64,000 bases of DNA from Qipengyuania_B sp965214525 (GTDB taxonomy: Bacteria > Pseudomonadota > Alphaproteobacteria > Sphingomonadales > Sphingomonadaceae): the NCBI GenBank assembly GCA_965214525.1, contig OZ243959.1:1364001-1428000 (forward strand). Direction: 5' to 3'. The position numbers were made by a program, and so were the translations under genes. Below, piece after piece: positions 55,927-64,000 of this stretch. Each line of letters opens with the position of its first letter. Positions within the stretch are counted from its first letter, which is position 1. Below the pieces are notes generated by a model. The model did not search any database. It saw only the letters and a list, made by a program, of their open reading frames with translations, and had not been told where the DNA came from.

Positions 55927-56011
55927 CGTCATTGCGAGCGGCGAAGCCGTGCGGCAATCTAGAGCAGTCGGAAACCGGTCTGGATTGCTTCGCCTGCCGC
56001 TCGCAATGACG
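55927..56011. repeat. REP-like long inverted repeat after valS
   Basis: CGTCATTGCGAGCGGC (55927-55942) is perfectly inverted at 55996-56011, with inner imperfect arms around GCAATCTAGAG and CTGGATTGC. This TCATTGCGAG…CTCGCAATGA form is a widespread bacterial intergenic palindrome. It starts 12 bases after the valS stop and may act in transcript ends. The remaining gap to queE (56012-56177) shows nothing recognisable. Confidence 0.75.
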
Positions 56012-56177
56012 CAGATGTTTCCTACATGGCGCGACTGTGCAACAGGCTGCGCGAGCCACTTGCCAGCTCCGCCGCTCTTGCGTGTCACCTGTCAACTTCT
56101 TGTAACTGACTGAAAAAGCAGACTATCCCGATGGGCAAAGTTTACACGGTGTCAACTTCGCTGCGTGCCGCGGTCTA

Positions 56178-56912
56178 ATGGACCTGACGCTTGCCATCGA
56201 TGATACCGGCGGACCTGAGCTGTTCGCGTCCATCCAGGGCGAGGGGCCGAGCGCGGGGATGCCGGTCGCTTTTTTGCGGCTGTCGCGCTGCAATCTCGCC
56301 TGTGTCTGGTGTGACACGGCCTATACCTGGCACTTCGAGGGCGACGAACGCCCGCACCGGTCCGACGCGACGTTCGAGCGCAACGCGAACCAGGTGAAGC
56401 TGGACGTCGCGATTGTGGCCCAGCGGATCGCCGCGCTGGGACAGGACCGCCTCGTCATTACGGGGGGCGAGCCCTTGTTGCAGGGCGCGGCGCTGGCTGG
56501 CCTGCTCGATCTGCTGCCGGACATGGCGGTGGAGGTGGAGACGAACGGCACTACGAAGGCCCCGCCCCGGCTCGATGCCCGGATCGACCAGTTCAACGTC
56601 AGCCCCAAACTGGCGCATAGCGGCAACGCGGCGGCGCTGGCGCTGATCCCCGAACGCCTTGCCGCCTATGCCGGCGATGCGCGTGCCTGGTTCAAATTCG
56701 TCATCGCCGCGTCTGAAGACGTTGCCGAGGTAATGGCATTGCAGGAACGCTACGCCATTCCTTCGCCGCGTATCTTCCTGATGCCGGAAGGCACCGATAC
56801 CGCGACCTTGCGCGAACGCCAGCAATGGCTGGCGCCGCTATGCCTCGCGCACGGCTTTCGTCTGTCGGATCGGCTGCATATCCACCTCTGGGGCGATGCA
56901 CGCGGCACCTAA
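56178..56912 (+). CDS. queE: 7-carboxy-7-deazaguanine synthase
   Basis: Radical SAM enzyme making CDG in queuosine/7-deazaguanine synthesis. The 244-residue protein has FASIQGEGPSAGMPVAFLRLS, the variant cluster motif CNLACVWCDT (CxxxCxxC, about residue 39), VITGGEPLLQG (GGEP, about 94) and VEVETNGT. Other queuosine genes are not adjacent. Its stop codon overlaps that of the convergent HerA gene by 4 bases. Confidence 0.94.
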   Translation: MDLTLAIDDTGGPELFASIQGEGPSAGMPVAFLRLSRCNLACVWCDTAYTWHFEGDERPHRSDATFERNANQVKLDVAIVAQRIAALGQDRLVITGGEPLLQGAALAGLLDLLPDMAVEVETNGTTKAPPRLDARIDQFNVSPKLAHSGNAAALALIPERLAAYAGDARAWFKFVIAASEDVAEVMALQERYAIPSPRIFLMPEGTDTATLRERQQWLAPLCLAHGFRLSDRLHIHLWGDARGT

Positions 56913-58648
56913 CCAGCCTGGGCGCGCCAGCGTTGGACAATGCGCTTGACCGCCTCGTCCTCGCCGCCGCCGTGTTTCCATAGTTCGACGAAGCTTGGGT
57001 CTTCGGATGCGGGCCGCTTGGCCTCGTCGAGGTTGTCGAAGTTCACACGCATGGGGATGGAAACCCCCTCGCCGCAAACGATGCATTCGCGATTGCGCAA
57101 TGCGGGGATCGAATCGAGGAAGCCGCGCGCGCCTTCGGGCATCGCGGCCTTGACGAAGGCCTGGTCGCGCTCGTTGTTGAGCCGCATCGAGATAATCGTG
57201 CCGCATTGCGAGAGCACGCCTTCGGCGAGATCCGACGGGCGCTGCGTGATAAGGCCCAGCGAGACGCCGTATTTGCGGCCCTCCTTGGCGATCCGCCCGA
57301 GGATGCGCCCAACCGAGCTTTCGTCTGCGTTCTTTTCGTTCGGCACATATCGGTGCGCTTCCTCGCACACCAGCAGAATGGGGCGAGGCTTCTCCTCCCG
57401 GCCCCAGATGGCGAAATCGAACACCAGGCGGCTGAGCACCGCGACGACGGTCGAGGTGATGTCGGACGGCACGCCGGACACATCGATGATGGCGATGGGC
57501 TTGCCTTGCGAGGGCATGCGGAAGATCTTGGAGATAAAGGCTGCCATCGTATCGCCGACCAGCATGCCGGAGAACATGAACTGATAGCGCGGGTCGGCCT
57601 TCAATTCGTCGAGCTTGCCCTTGATGCGCATGTACGGCGCGGAAGAGGTCGCCTTGTCCAGCTTGCCCATCTGCGTCTGCAATTCGTTCGACAAGTCGGA
57701 CAGTAGATAGGGGATGGGCGAATCGACGGTGATCTTGCCCAGGCTTTCGGCCAATCGGCTCTTCTGCCGGGAGGCGAGCAGGCAGCGGGCGAGGATATCG
57801 GCGTCAACCTGCCGCTCATTGCCATTGGACGTGAGGAAGATTTCACAATGTTCCTCGAAGTTCAGCAGCCAATACGGCATCTGCAGATTGGACACGTCGA
57901 AGATCGTGCCGTTCTGCCGGAACGCGGCGGAATATTCCCCGTGCGGGTCGATCATCAGGATATGACCTTCGGGCGCCGCTTCGCAGATACGGTGTAGGAT
58001 GAGAGCCGCACTCGTCGATTTGCCCGTGCCCGTGGAGCCCAGCAGCGCGAAGTGTTTCCCAAGCATGGCGTCGATATACAGGCCGGCCCGGATATCCTTG
58101 GTCGGATAGACCTTGCCGATCTCGATATGCGCGCGCCCATCGCTCGAATAGATCTGCTTCAGATCCTCTGTGCTGGTCGGATACACCAGTGCGGCCGGCA
58201 CGGGATAGCGGGTGACGCCGCGACGGAAATTGAAGATGCGTCCGGTCAGCTTCTCCTCGCTGCCCTCGCCCAGAAAGTCGATATCGGCCAGCACGCTGCC
58301 ATCGACCTTGCGATCCTGCCGCTGGTTGCGGATGTTCGCCAGCAGCCACGTATTGCCGACCCTGATCTTGACCTGGCTGCCAACCTGGCCGGACTGGGCG
58401 ACGGCCGGGTCGGCATCGTCCATGCATTCGTTCAGTCGCTGCAGGTCGATGGCGATCTGCGATCCGGCGCCCGAAATCTCAAGCACCACACCGATCGGCT
58501 GGCTGATATTGTCGAGACCATCCTGCGCCGTGCCCGCGTCCTCGGACTTGATGCCTGGCGCCGAATGGCCTTCGCGTTGCGGAGGGATGGCGCCTTCCTC
58601 CAAGGCTGGATCGAACGTGCGGACGTGATTGCGACCCAGATCGGTCAT
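56909..58648 (-). CDS. HerA-type hexameric ATPase/translocase (DUF87)
   Basis: 579 residues: an N-terminal HAS-barrel-like beta domain (about 45-160; GVVLEISGAGSQIAIDL) and a FtsK/HerA-fold ATPase with Walker A ALLGSTGTGKSTSAAL (about 208-223), Walker B IDPHGEYSA and later ILLVCEEAHRYVP (about 428), and the sensor region GLITQRPSDLAEGVLSQCGTIISMRLNNERDQ. HerA pumps DNA and usually partners a NurA nuclease in archaea and some bacteria; no nurA is nearby. An orphan bacterial HerA is common in alphaproteobacteria. Role in DNA repair or defence is unproven. Confidence 0.9.
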   Translation of the reverse strand: MTDLGRNHVRTFDPALEEGAIPPQREGHSAPGIKSEDAGTAQDGLDNISQPIGVVLEISGAGSQIAIDLQRLNECMDDADPAVAQSGQVGSQVKIRVGNTWLLANIRNQRQDRKVDGSVLADIDFLGEGSEEKLTGRIFNFRRGVTRYPVPAALVYPTSTEDLKQIYSSDGRAHIEIGKVYPTKDIRAGLYIDAMLGKHFALLGSTGTGKSTSAALILHRICEAAPEGHILMIDPHGEYSAAFRQNGTIFDVSNLQMPYWLLNFEEHCEIFLTSNGNERQVDADILARCLLASRQKSRLAESLGKITVDSPIPYLLSDLSNELQTQMGKLDKATSSAPYMRIKGKLDELKADPRYQFMFSGMLVGDTMAAFISKIFRMPSQGKPIAIIDVSGVPSDITSTVVAVLSRLVFDFAIWGREEKPRPILLVCEEAHRYVPNEKNADESSVGRILGRIAKEGRKYGVSLGLITQRPSDLAEGVLSQCGTIISMRLNNERDQAFVKAAMPEGARGFLDSIPALRNRECIVCGEGVSIPMRVNFDNLDEAKRPASEDPSFVELWKHGGGEDEAVKRIVQRWRAQAG

Positions 58649-58748
58649 ATGCCTGTCTTCCTCATGGCGAATACTGACTTACGACCTAGAATGCGGAGGG
58701 TTAAAAAGGCGTCAAGCAGCGGTCTTCCACGCTCCTTCTGCCAAATGC

Positions 58749-59501
58749 CTAGATCAGCGTGAACAGCCGGCCGCCGGCCCATCCGGTAAAGATCGCCAGA
58801 GCGACGGCCGCCAGCCCGTAATAGAACGAGCGTTCCTGCGAAGCTATTTCCACGAACCGCTCGAACCCAACCTTGCGGACATCCACTTCGGCAACGGCCG
58901 AGGCAATCACCCGCCCCCCGCTGATGGCAAACGTTTCCGCGGTGTAGGAGCCGGTCGTCACGTTGGAAGGCAAGGTTATGCGCGCTTGGTAGAGCACGCC
59001 CTCGCTGATCTGCACGCCGGTCTGGTCAACACCGTACAAACCCTGCCGCATGCGCATGTCGACCAACCCGGCGGCAAACCGCGCTTGGCTCTCCGGATCG
59101 ATGAAGCCGCTGGGGGAAAGCTGGATGAATTCCGTCCCGAACTCGAAGATGGCAGCGGTCTTTTCATCGACGATCTGGTCGATCGGCCGGGACGAAGCCA
59201 CCGCGAAAAAGGCAGGAGCTGAACGGAAGTCGGAGCTTCCCGCGTTGATCCAGATGCCTCCGATCTGTTCCTTCTCGCGCAGGCGGATCGGCTCGGTCGG
59301 GCCCTTCAGCACGACGATGATGTCGTATTGTGTTCCGGCCCGCCGCCCCGCCGGATCGAGGATCGCGCCGAACAGGAGCAGTTCGGTACCGGTAAAACCC
59401 TGCCGCACCAGCACCTCGTGCTGCGACACTTCCGGGACCAGAATGGCATCGCGCTGGCCTTGCAGCGCGAACGCTGCGAACAGGAGAAACAGCAATTTCA
59501 C
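58749..59501 (-). CDS. TIGR02186-like membrane-anchored conserved protein
   Basis: 250 residues from GTG 59501 (VKLLFLLFAAFALQGQRDAI): signal peptide, a periplasmic beta-rich domain (LVPEVSQHEVLVRQGFTGTELLLFGAIL, YDIIVVLKGPTEPIRLREKEQIGGIWINAG), and a C-terminal membrane helix (YYGLAAVALAIFTGWAGGRLF). It matches the alphaproteobacterial TIGR02186 pattern. Its start overlaps the stop of the TauE/SafE permease gene (GTGA), so the two are probably made together and may form a transport complex. Confidence 0.82.
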   Translation of the reverse strand: MKLLFLLFAAFALQGQRDAILVPEVSQHEVLVRQGFTGTELLLFGAILDPAGRRAGTQYDIIVVLKGPTEPIRLREKEQIGGIWINAGSSDFRSAPAFFAVASSRPIDQIVDEKTAAIFEFGTEFIQLSPSGFIDPESQARFAAGLVDMRMRQGLYGVDQTGVQISEGVLYQARITLPSNVTTGSYTAETFAISGGRVIASAVAEVDVRKVGFERFVEIASQERSFYYGLAAVALAIFTGWAGGRLFTLI

Positions 59502-60409
59502 AACGGCGTGACCGTATATATCTCGTCCGGCTGGAAGCCGAGGCCGAACAGCATGCGGAACGCGACCAGCAGGACCAAGGTGGCGAGCACCAGCCGCAAT
59601 ATTTCCGGCCTGGCTTTCGCAGCGAATTGCGAACCCATCTGCGCGCCGGTGACCGACCCGATCAGCAGCAGCGCCACCAGCACGATGTCGACAGCCTTGG
59701 TGGTCAGCGCGTGCATCATCGTCGTCGCGATGGTGACGAACAGGATATTGAACAGCGACGTGCCCACGACCACGTTCGCGCTCATGCCGAGGATGTAGAG
59801 CATGGCGGGGACGAGGATGAAGCCGCCGCCCACGCCCATCAGCATGGTCAGCGTGCCAACGCCAAGGCCCAGGATCAACGGAGCGAGCGGCGAGATGTAC
59901 AGGCCGGAGCGGTAGAACCGCCATCTGAGTGGAAGTGCGGCGACCAACGGATGGTGCCGGCGTCGCTTGGGCGGGAGGCGTTCGCCTTTCGCGATACGCA
60001 TCGACTGGAAAGCTTCCCGGGCCATCAGCGCCCCGATCATTCCGAGCATGACGACGTAAAGGATGCTGATGACCACATCGATCTGCCCGATCGTCTGGAA
60101 GAACCGGAACAGCAGGGCACCCAGGCCCGATCCGGCCAGACCGCCCAGCACCAGCATGCCCCCCATCTGGTAGTCGACGCCGTTACGCTTGCGTTGAGCC
60201 AATACGCCGGAGACGCTGGCGCCAGTCACCTGAGGAGAGGCGGACGCGGCGGCGACGGTTGGCGGGATGCCGTAGAAAATCAGCAGCGGCGTTGTCAGGA
60301 AGCCGCCACCCACTCCGAACAGACCGGAAAGGACGCCGGTAATCCCGCCGAGCAGCACGATAAACAGTCCGTTGACGGAAAGATTCGCTATCGGCAGGTA
60401 AACGTCCAT
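59498..60409 (-). CDS. TauE/SafE-family sulfite/anion exporter (TSUP)
   Basis: 303-residue polytopic membrane protein. It has two TSUP repeats, each with the hallmark loop: GVLSGLFGVGGGFLTTPLLIFYGIPPTVAAASA (about 25-55) and GTLTMLMGVGGGFILVPAMLYILGMSANVVVGTS (about 190-225). These transporters export or import sulfite, sulfonates or related anions; the substrate here is unknown. ATG 60409 is used; a TTG two codons upstream is also open. Confidence 0.9.
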   Translation of the reverse strand: MDVYLPIANLSVNGLFIVLLGGITGVLSGLFGVGGGFLTTPLLIFYGIPPTVAAASASPQVTGASVSGVLAQRKRNGVDYQMGGMLVLGGLAGSGLGALLFRFFQTIGQIDVVISILYVVMLGMIGALMAREAFQSMRIAKGERLPPKRRRHHPLVAALPLRWRFYRSGLYISPLAPLILGLGVGTLTMLMGVGGGFILVPAMLYILGMSANVVVGTSLFNILFVTIATTMMHALTTKAVDIVLVALLLIGSVTGAQMGSQFAAKARPEILRLVLATLVLLVAFRMLFGLGFQPDEIYTVTPL

Positions 60410-60466
60410 CGCCAAGAAGCCGTAGCCGGTTGCCGTGGTTTGGCAAACCTGGTCCCGTACCTCGGG

Positions 60467-61573
60467 TCAGAAGCCTGCGCTCACCGTCACGGCAATGCCA
60501 TCTATCGGCGATGCATCACCGGCAACCCGAACGCGGTAATCCAGTTGTACGGCGATACTTGCATTCTCCGAACGCAGGTGCGCGCTCAGGCTTGGTCCGA
60601 GATCGAGACGCGAGACGCCACGCTGGGCCCCTCCCCACGCCCCTGCTCCAAGCTTGACCTCCGCTTTGCCGGTGCGAACGACGCGGGCCTCGCCGATCGC
60701 TTCTCCCTGAGCGAAGGGGGTTGCCTCATCACCGCCGACATATCCCGCCTGAGCGTAGCCGCGCGCATGAAGATCGAGCGGCAAGGCCGCGTCGTAGAAG
60801 CCCGTGGTAAGGAAAGCGGCAGGCCGAACGGCAATGCCATCGCGCCCCTGCGTCGCCCGCACTTCCAGTTGCAAATCAACGGGGGCGGAGATTGGCCGTA
60901 CGCTCATGCCTGCGGCCAGTTCGGTCTCGTCGGCACCGCTGAGCGCCTGCGACCCGCGCACATATACAGCCGCGGGCACCGGCAACGCGCCAATCGTACG
61001 CCGTGCGATCAGCCCTGCCTGGCTGCCGCCTAATGTAGCGGTGGACAGCGAATTACGGCGTTCGGCGCCTGCGCGCAGCAGCAGCCAAGCATCCGCGCTC
61101 CAGCGCGACGCAGAGGCCGGCGCGGTGGGTTGGGCAGCTTGGCCCGACCACATGACCGGGGCGTCCATTGCTACGATTAAGGGGAGCGAAGCATTGGAAT
61201 GCAATGCGGTACGGGCACTGGCGATTGGGGACTGGTCCGACGTTGCAGCGCCGCTATCAAGACCAAGCCGTTGCGAGACCGGATGGGAAACGGCAACACC
61301 GTGCTGCTCGCTGGCTGCAACCGAACGCTCGCCTGGACGCGCAACGCTGGTCAATAGCGGTTGGATGCCGAAGGATGCGGCGGGCCGGGTGCGATGGCCT
61401 GGCAGGTCTGCCGGCAAGGCCGCCCGTGCTATCAACGGCATGGGCAAGGTTCCCAGGCCCGGTAACGCCGGGGTCCAGGTCATCGCTCGGACGAGACCCC
61501 ACACGAGCAGGATCAGCAGGGGAACCAGCAGCGGCTGCCCGCGTCGTGGGATGGGGGCCGCTTGCCCGGTCAT
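60467..61573 (-). CDS. Putative outer-membrane beta-barrel protein partnered with NfrB-like glycosyltransferase
   Basis: 368 residues. N-terminal membrane/signal segment (PLLVPLLILLVWGLVRAM), a low-complexity middle (about 40-145), then alternating strands (WSADAWLLLRAGAERRNSLS, AVYVRGSQALSG, DLQLEVRATQGRDGIAV, AVQLDYRVRVAGD) ending with a C-terminal Phe, typical of outer-membrane barrels. Its ATG overlaps the stop of the glycosyltransferase gene (ATGA), indicating coupled expression. Position and form suggest an outer-membrane exporter or receptor for the glycan; no family was assigned. Confidence 0.65.
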   Translation of the reverse strand: MTGQAAPIPRRGQPLLVPLLILLVWGLVRAMTWTPALPGLGTLPMPLIARAALPADLPGHRTRPAASFGIQPLLTSVARPGERSVAASEQHGVAVSHPVSQRLGLDSGAATSDQSPIASARTALHSNASLPLIVAMDAPVMWSGQAAQPTAPASASRWSADAWLLLRAGAERRNSLSTATLGGSQAGLIARRTIGALPVPAAVYVRGSQALSGADETELAAGMSVRPISAPVDLQLEVRATQGRDGIAVRPAAFLTTGFYDAALPLDLHARGYAQAGYVGGDEATPFAQGEAIGEARVVRTGKAEVKLGAGAWGGAQRGVSRLDLGPSLSAHLRSENASIAVQLDYRVRVAGDASPIDGIAVTVSAGF

Positions 61574-62967
61574 CGCAGCGCTGCTGTGTCGATGCCGGCA
61601 ATGGCCGGATGATCATGATGGGTGGTCTTGTCCCAGGCAATGGAAGCGCCGCGCAGACTGCGCCAATACGCTACCACCGCCCGCCGCGTCGCCATGATGG
61701 CGATGATATTGGAAACAGGTATCCGCACGATGGCGCGCAGCCCTTCCCGGGGGCCGTAGGCGCGCCCGGTGAAGATCGCCCTGACGATCGCCCGCCAGAC
61801 CAAAAAGCCGGCATTCACCCACAATAGCATGGTCAGTGCCGGATCGAAGGTGACGTCTCTCGCCCATCCCGCTTTCGCCAGGCCCCAAACGAAGACGTTC
61901 ATCGCGATCAGCGCGTATCCGATCGCCAACAGCAGCGCTGCGAAAGGTCCGCGCCGGTCGCGCAATTGCATCCAGAGGCATATCATGCCGCCGCGCCAGC
62001 CGAGCCGATCCCAGCTTTGCATGGCGATACCATGGATCCACCGGGTCTTCTGCCGGACCGCTTCGTCCAGCCGTGCGGGAAAGAATGCTCGGGTCGCTAT
62101 CAGGGCACCGTCGGCCGTGTGCTGGCGAACGAAATGCGTGCGCCCGCCAAGCAGCGCGACCTTGAGGCCCAATTCGTAGTCCTCGGTCAACGATTCGGTT
62201 GCGAACGGAAGCCGCTCGTCCGAGTGCATGGCGAGGCGGTGCAACATGTCGCGGGCGATGGCGCAGCCCACGCCTGCACCGGGGATGCCCGCGCCAAGCC
62301 GATCGCGAACCACCATCGTCTTGCCATGCGCCTCTGCAAATTCGTCCGTGTAATGTCCGGCAACCCAGCGCGATCTCCTTTGGGGAAGAGCGAGCACCGG
62401 CAGCTGGACGAATTCGGCATCGCGCAACGCGCGGCCCATGACCTGCAATGCGCTGGCATCCACCATATCCTCGGCATCGTGCAGCACGACCATGTGGTAC
62501 GGTTCGCCCGTGGCAACCTCGTCCTTTATCATCTTGACATAGAGGCGGTTGAGGCAATCGGCCTTGGAGGTCGGCCCATCCACCGGGTGGACAACCAGGC
62601 GCAGCCGATCATTCCCTCCGATGCAATCGGTGACGGCGGCGATCGTCGCCGGGTCGTTGCGATAGCAGCCGACATACAGCGTGATTTCGCGATCGTTCCA
62701 TACGGTCAGCGCATGCTCGATCGTCACGCCGATGACGGGCGCTTCCTGCCAGGCGGGAATGAACACGGCGACCCGGCCACCGGGGAGCACATCGGACGCA
62801 ACCGGCAAGATCGTGGACGTGCTGAAGCGATCACGGATACGATACACTATGTACAACGCATCGACGGCCAGCTCATCGACCGCTCCGATCAAAAAGAAAA
62901 CAGCCGCGAACAACAGCAACTCGCGCTGCAACAGCGCGATACCATCCGCTAGAAAGACTGCTTCCAC
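61570..62967 (-). CDS. NfrB-like membrane glycosyltransferase (GT2)
   Basis: 465-residue processive-type glycosyltransferase. One N-terminal helix pair (LLLFAAVFFLIGAVDELAVDALYIVYRI), then the GT2 domain with VAVFIPAWQEAPVIG (about 68), HDAEDMVDASALQ (DxD-like, about 165), ESLTEDYELGLKVALLG (TED, about 260) and RQKTRWIHGIAMQSW (Q/RxxRW, about 300), and several C-terminal membrane helices. The WQE and membrane layout resemble the catalytic part of E. coli NfrB, which lacks the c-di-GMP PilZ domain seen in BcsA. It diverges from nhaA. Confidence 0.83.
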   Translation of the reverse strand: MEAVFLADGIALLQRELLLFAAVFFLIGAVDELAVDALYIVYRIRDRFSTSTILPVASDVLPGGRVAVFIPAWQEAPVIGVTIEHALTVWNDREITLYVGCYRNDPATIAAVTDCIGGNDRLRLVVHPVDGPTSKADCLNRLYVKMIKDEVATGEPYHMVVLHDAEDMVDASALQVMGRALRDAEFVQLPVLALPQRRSRWVAGHYTDEFAEAHGKTMVVRDRLGAGIPGAGVGCAIARDMLHRLAMHSDERLPFATESLTEDYELGLKVALLGGRTHFVRQHTADGALIATRAFFPARLDEAVRQKTRWIHGIAMQSWDRLGWRGGMICLWMQLRDRRGPFAALLLAIGYALIAMNVFVWGLAKAGWARDVTFDPALTMLLWVNAGFLVWRAIVRAIFTGRAYGPREGLRAIVRIPVSNIIAIMATRRAVVAYWRSLRGASIAWDKTTHHDHPAIAGIDTAALR

Positions 62968-63058
62968 CTGGCCGAACCGATCCTAACCCTGATTCGTCGG
63001 CCAATCTGGCTTACAAGGGTTGCCACAAGGTCAACTTTCGCGAAAAGACCCCGGCGAT

Positions 63059-64000
63059 ATGCCGACCCGCGAAAAACCCATCCTGCGCCTGATCGCGCCA
63101 GTGCGTGCATTGTTCGTCAGCGATGCGTCCGCCGGCATCCTGCTCATCGGGGTAGCGATCGCCGCGATGCTGGTCGCCAATTCGCCATTGTACGGGGAAT
63201 ACGATGCGCTGTTTCACGACTATTGGTTCGCCAAGGACACATTCAAGCTCAACACTTTGCATCTGTGGATCAATGATGGACTGATGGCGGTGTTCTTCTT
63301 CGTCGTCGGCCTGGAAGTAAAACGCGAGCTTATCTGCGGGCAATTGGCGACCTCGGCACAGCGTAAACTGCCGGTGCTGGCCGCCGCCGCGGGCATGGTC
63401 GTTCCGGCGGCAATCTACCTGTACTTCGCCGGGGGCGATCCCGCGCTGATACAGGGATGGGCGATACCGGCTGCGACGGATATTGCCTTTGCCATGGGCG
63501 TGCTCGGTTTGCTGGGCAGCCGGGTGCCCGCTTCGCTGCGCCTGTTCCTGCTGACCGTCGCGATCGTCGACGACATCGGTGCCGTCGTCATCATCGCCAT
63601 GTTCTATACCAGCGGGATCAAGCTGGTCTGGTTGATCGGTTCCCTTGTCGTGTTGGGCGGGCTGATCGCGATGAACCGCGCCAAGGTGCGCAGCATTCCG
63701 GCCTACGCCGCGATCGCGCTCGTCCTGTGGTTCTTTGTCCTCAATTCTGGAGTCCATGCCACCATTGCCGGTGTGGTCGCCGCCTTCTGCGTGCCGATGC
63801 TGCAAACCGACGGTACGAGCGTGCTGGAGCGGATGGAGCATGGGCTGGCCCCGTGGAGCGCCTACTTCATCGTTCCGGTCTTCGGGTTCGCTAACGCCGG
63901 CGTCAATCTGAGCGGTCTCGGCCTGGCCGGCGTCTTCGCCCCGCTTCCCCTGGCGATCGCAGCGGGACTGGTCGTCGGCAAGCAGGTTGGCATTTTCAGT
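63059..64000 (+). CDS. nhaA: Na+/H+ antiporter NhaA, N-terminal 314 residues (cut by window edge)
   Basis: Electrogenic sodium-proton antiporter. ATG 63059 gives MPTREKPILRLIAPVRALF, then helices with the NhaA hallmarks: WINDGLMAVFFFVVGLEVKRE (about 80-100), AIPAATDIAFAMGVLGLLG (about 137-155, with the TDIAFA Asp), LFLLTVAIVDDIGAVVIIAMFY (about 163-184, the paired transport Asp) and NAGVNLSGLG (about 280). The frame is open to the window end, so about 70-90 residues are missing. It diverges from the NfrB-like glycosyltransferase gene. Confidence 0.93.
   Translation, partial: MPTREKPILRLIAPVRALFVSDASAGILLIGVAIAAMLVANSPLYGEYDALFHDYWFAKDTFKLNTLHLWINDGLMAVFFFVVGLEVKRELICGQLATSAQRKLPVLAAAAGMVVPAAIYLYFAGGDPALIQGWAIPAATDIAFAMGVLGLLGSRVPASLRLFLLTVAIVDDIGAVVIIAMFYTSGIKLVWLIGSLVVLGGLIAMNRAKVRSIPAYAAIALVLWFFVLNSGVHATIAGVVAAFCVPMLQTDGTSVLERMEHGLAPWSAYFIVPVFGFANAGVNLSGLGLAGVFAPLPLAIAAGLVVGKQVGIFS

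Overview
This window looks like chromosomal DNA of an alphaproteobacterium in the order Sphingomonadales, most likely the Erythrobacteraceae. That placement is inferred from gene order and protein style: argS–SPOR–nagZ–scpA–scpB, ispH–thrB–rnhA, a cpa/tad pilus locus, two very large TonB-dependent receptors, an mla-type lipid transporter with an ATP12 assembly factor nearby, GC-rich coding sequence, and frequent ATGA/GTGA overlaps. No rRNA, tRNA, CRISPR array, prophage or classical insertion sequence was seen.

Layout. 1-5.4 kb (minus strand): scpB (cut by the window edge), scpA, nagZ, a SPOR protein, argS and a lipoprotein. 5.5-8.0 kb (plus): ispH, thrB, rnhA. 8.0-10.1 kb (minus): an FAD amine/amino-acid oxidase-like protein and an alpha/beta hydrolase. 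10.2-17.5 kb (plus): type IVc (Flp/Tad) pilus genes cpaA, cpaB, cpaC, cpaD, cpaE, tadB, tadC, without the motor ATPase cpaF and without a pilin gene. 17.5-21.8 kb (minus): thiolase, HSD10-like dehydrogenase, crotonase and a MarR regulator, resembling a beta-oxidation module; it is interrupted by a gene-poor stretch holding a small membrane-protein gene broken by an amber codon. 22.1-28.7 kb (plus): two TonB-dependent receptors, each followed by a clear terminator. 28.8-31.3 kb (minus): clpB with a heat-shock-like promoter. 31.5-37.1 kb (plus): a penicillin-acylase-family gene and an M16 metallopeptidase lipoprotein gene, each carrying a one-base homopolymer frameshift, then a small conserved protein. 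37.2-38.6 kb: a secreted BAAT-type thioesterase/hydrolase. 38.7-45.3 kb: gatB, gatA, gatC, an FKBP isomerase and rpsU, with a glycosyltransferase and an FkbM methyltransferase placed between gatA and gatB. 45.5-48.8 kb (plus): crcB, an RluA-family pseudouridine synthase, a HAD phosphatase, a small membrane protein and an ATP12 chaperone. 48.8-52.4 kb (minus): MlaE/MlaF/MlaD-type lipid ABC transporter plus an auxiliary lipoprotein. 52.5-55.9 kb (plus): valS. 56.2-58.6 kb: queE and a HerA-type ATPase, tail to tail. 58.7-60.4 kb: a TIGR02186-like membrane-anchored protein and a TauE/SafE permease. 60.5-63.0 kb: a putative outer-membrane protein and an NfrB-like glycosyltransferase. 63.1 kb to the end: nhaA, cut by the window edge.

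The most striking structure is inside valS. The gene is split between the HIGH half and the KMSKS half by about 0.48 kb holding a (frameshifted) DUF559 endonuclease-like reading frame. Two inverted modules flank that frame. Each is about 50 bp and made of two hairpins whose stem sequences differ between the two ends but still pair. This looks like a small palindrome-bounded mobile element in an essential tRNA-synthetase gene. Other points worth checking are the two neighbouring +1 homopolymer frameshifts (real or assembly error), an EF-hand-like calcium loop at the N terminus of the second TonB receptor, and a 17-bp motif shared by the two receptor upstream regions.
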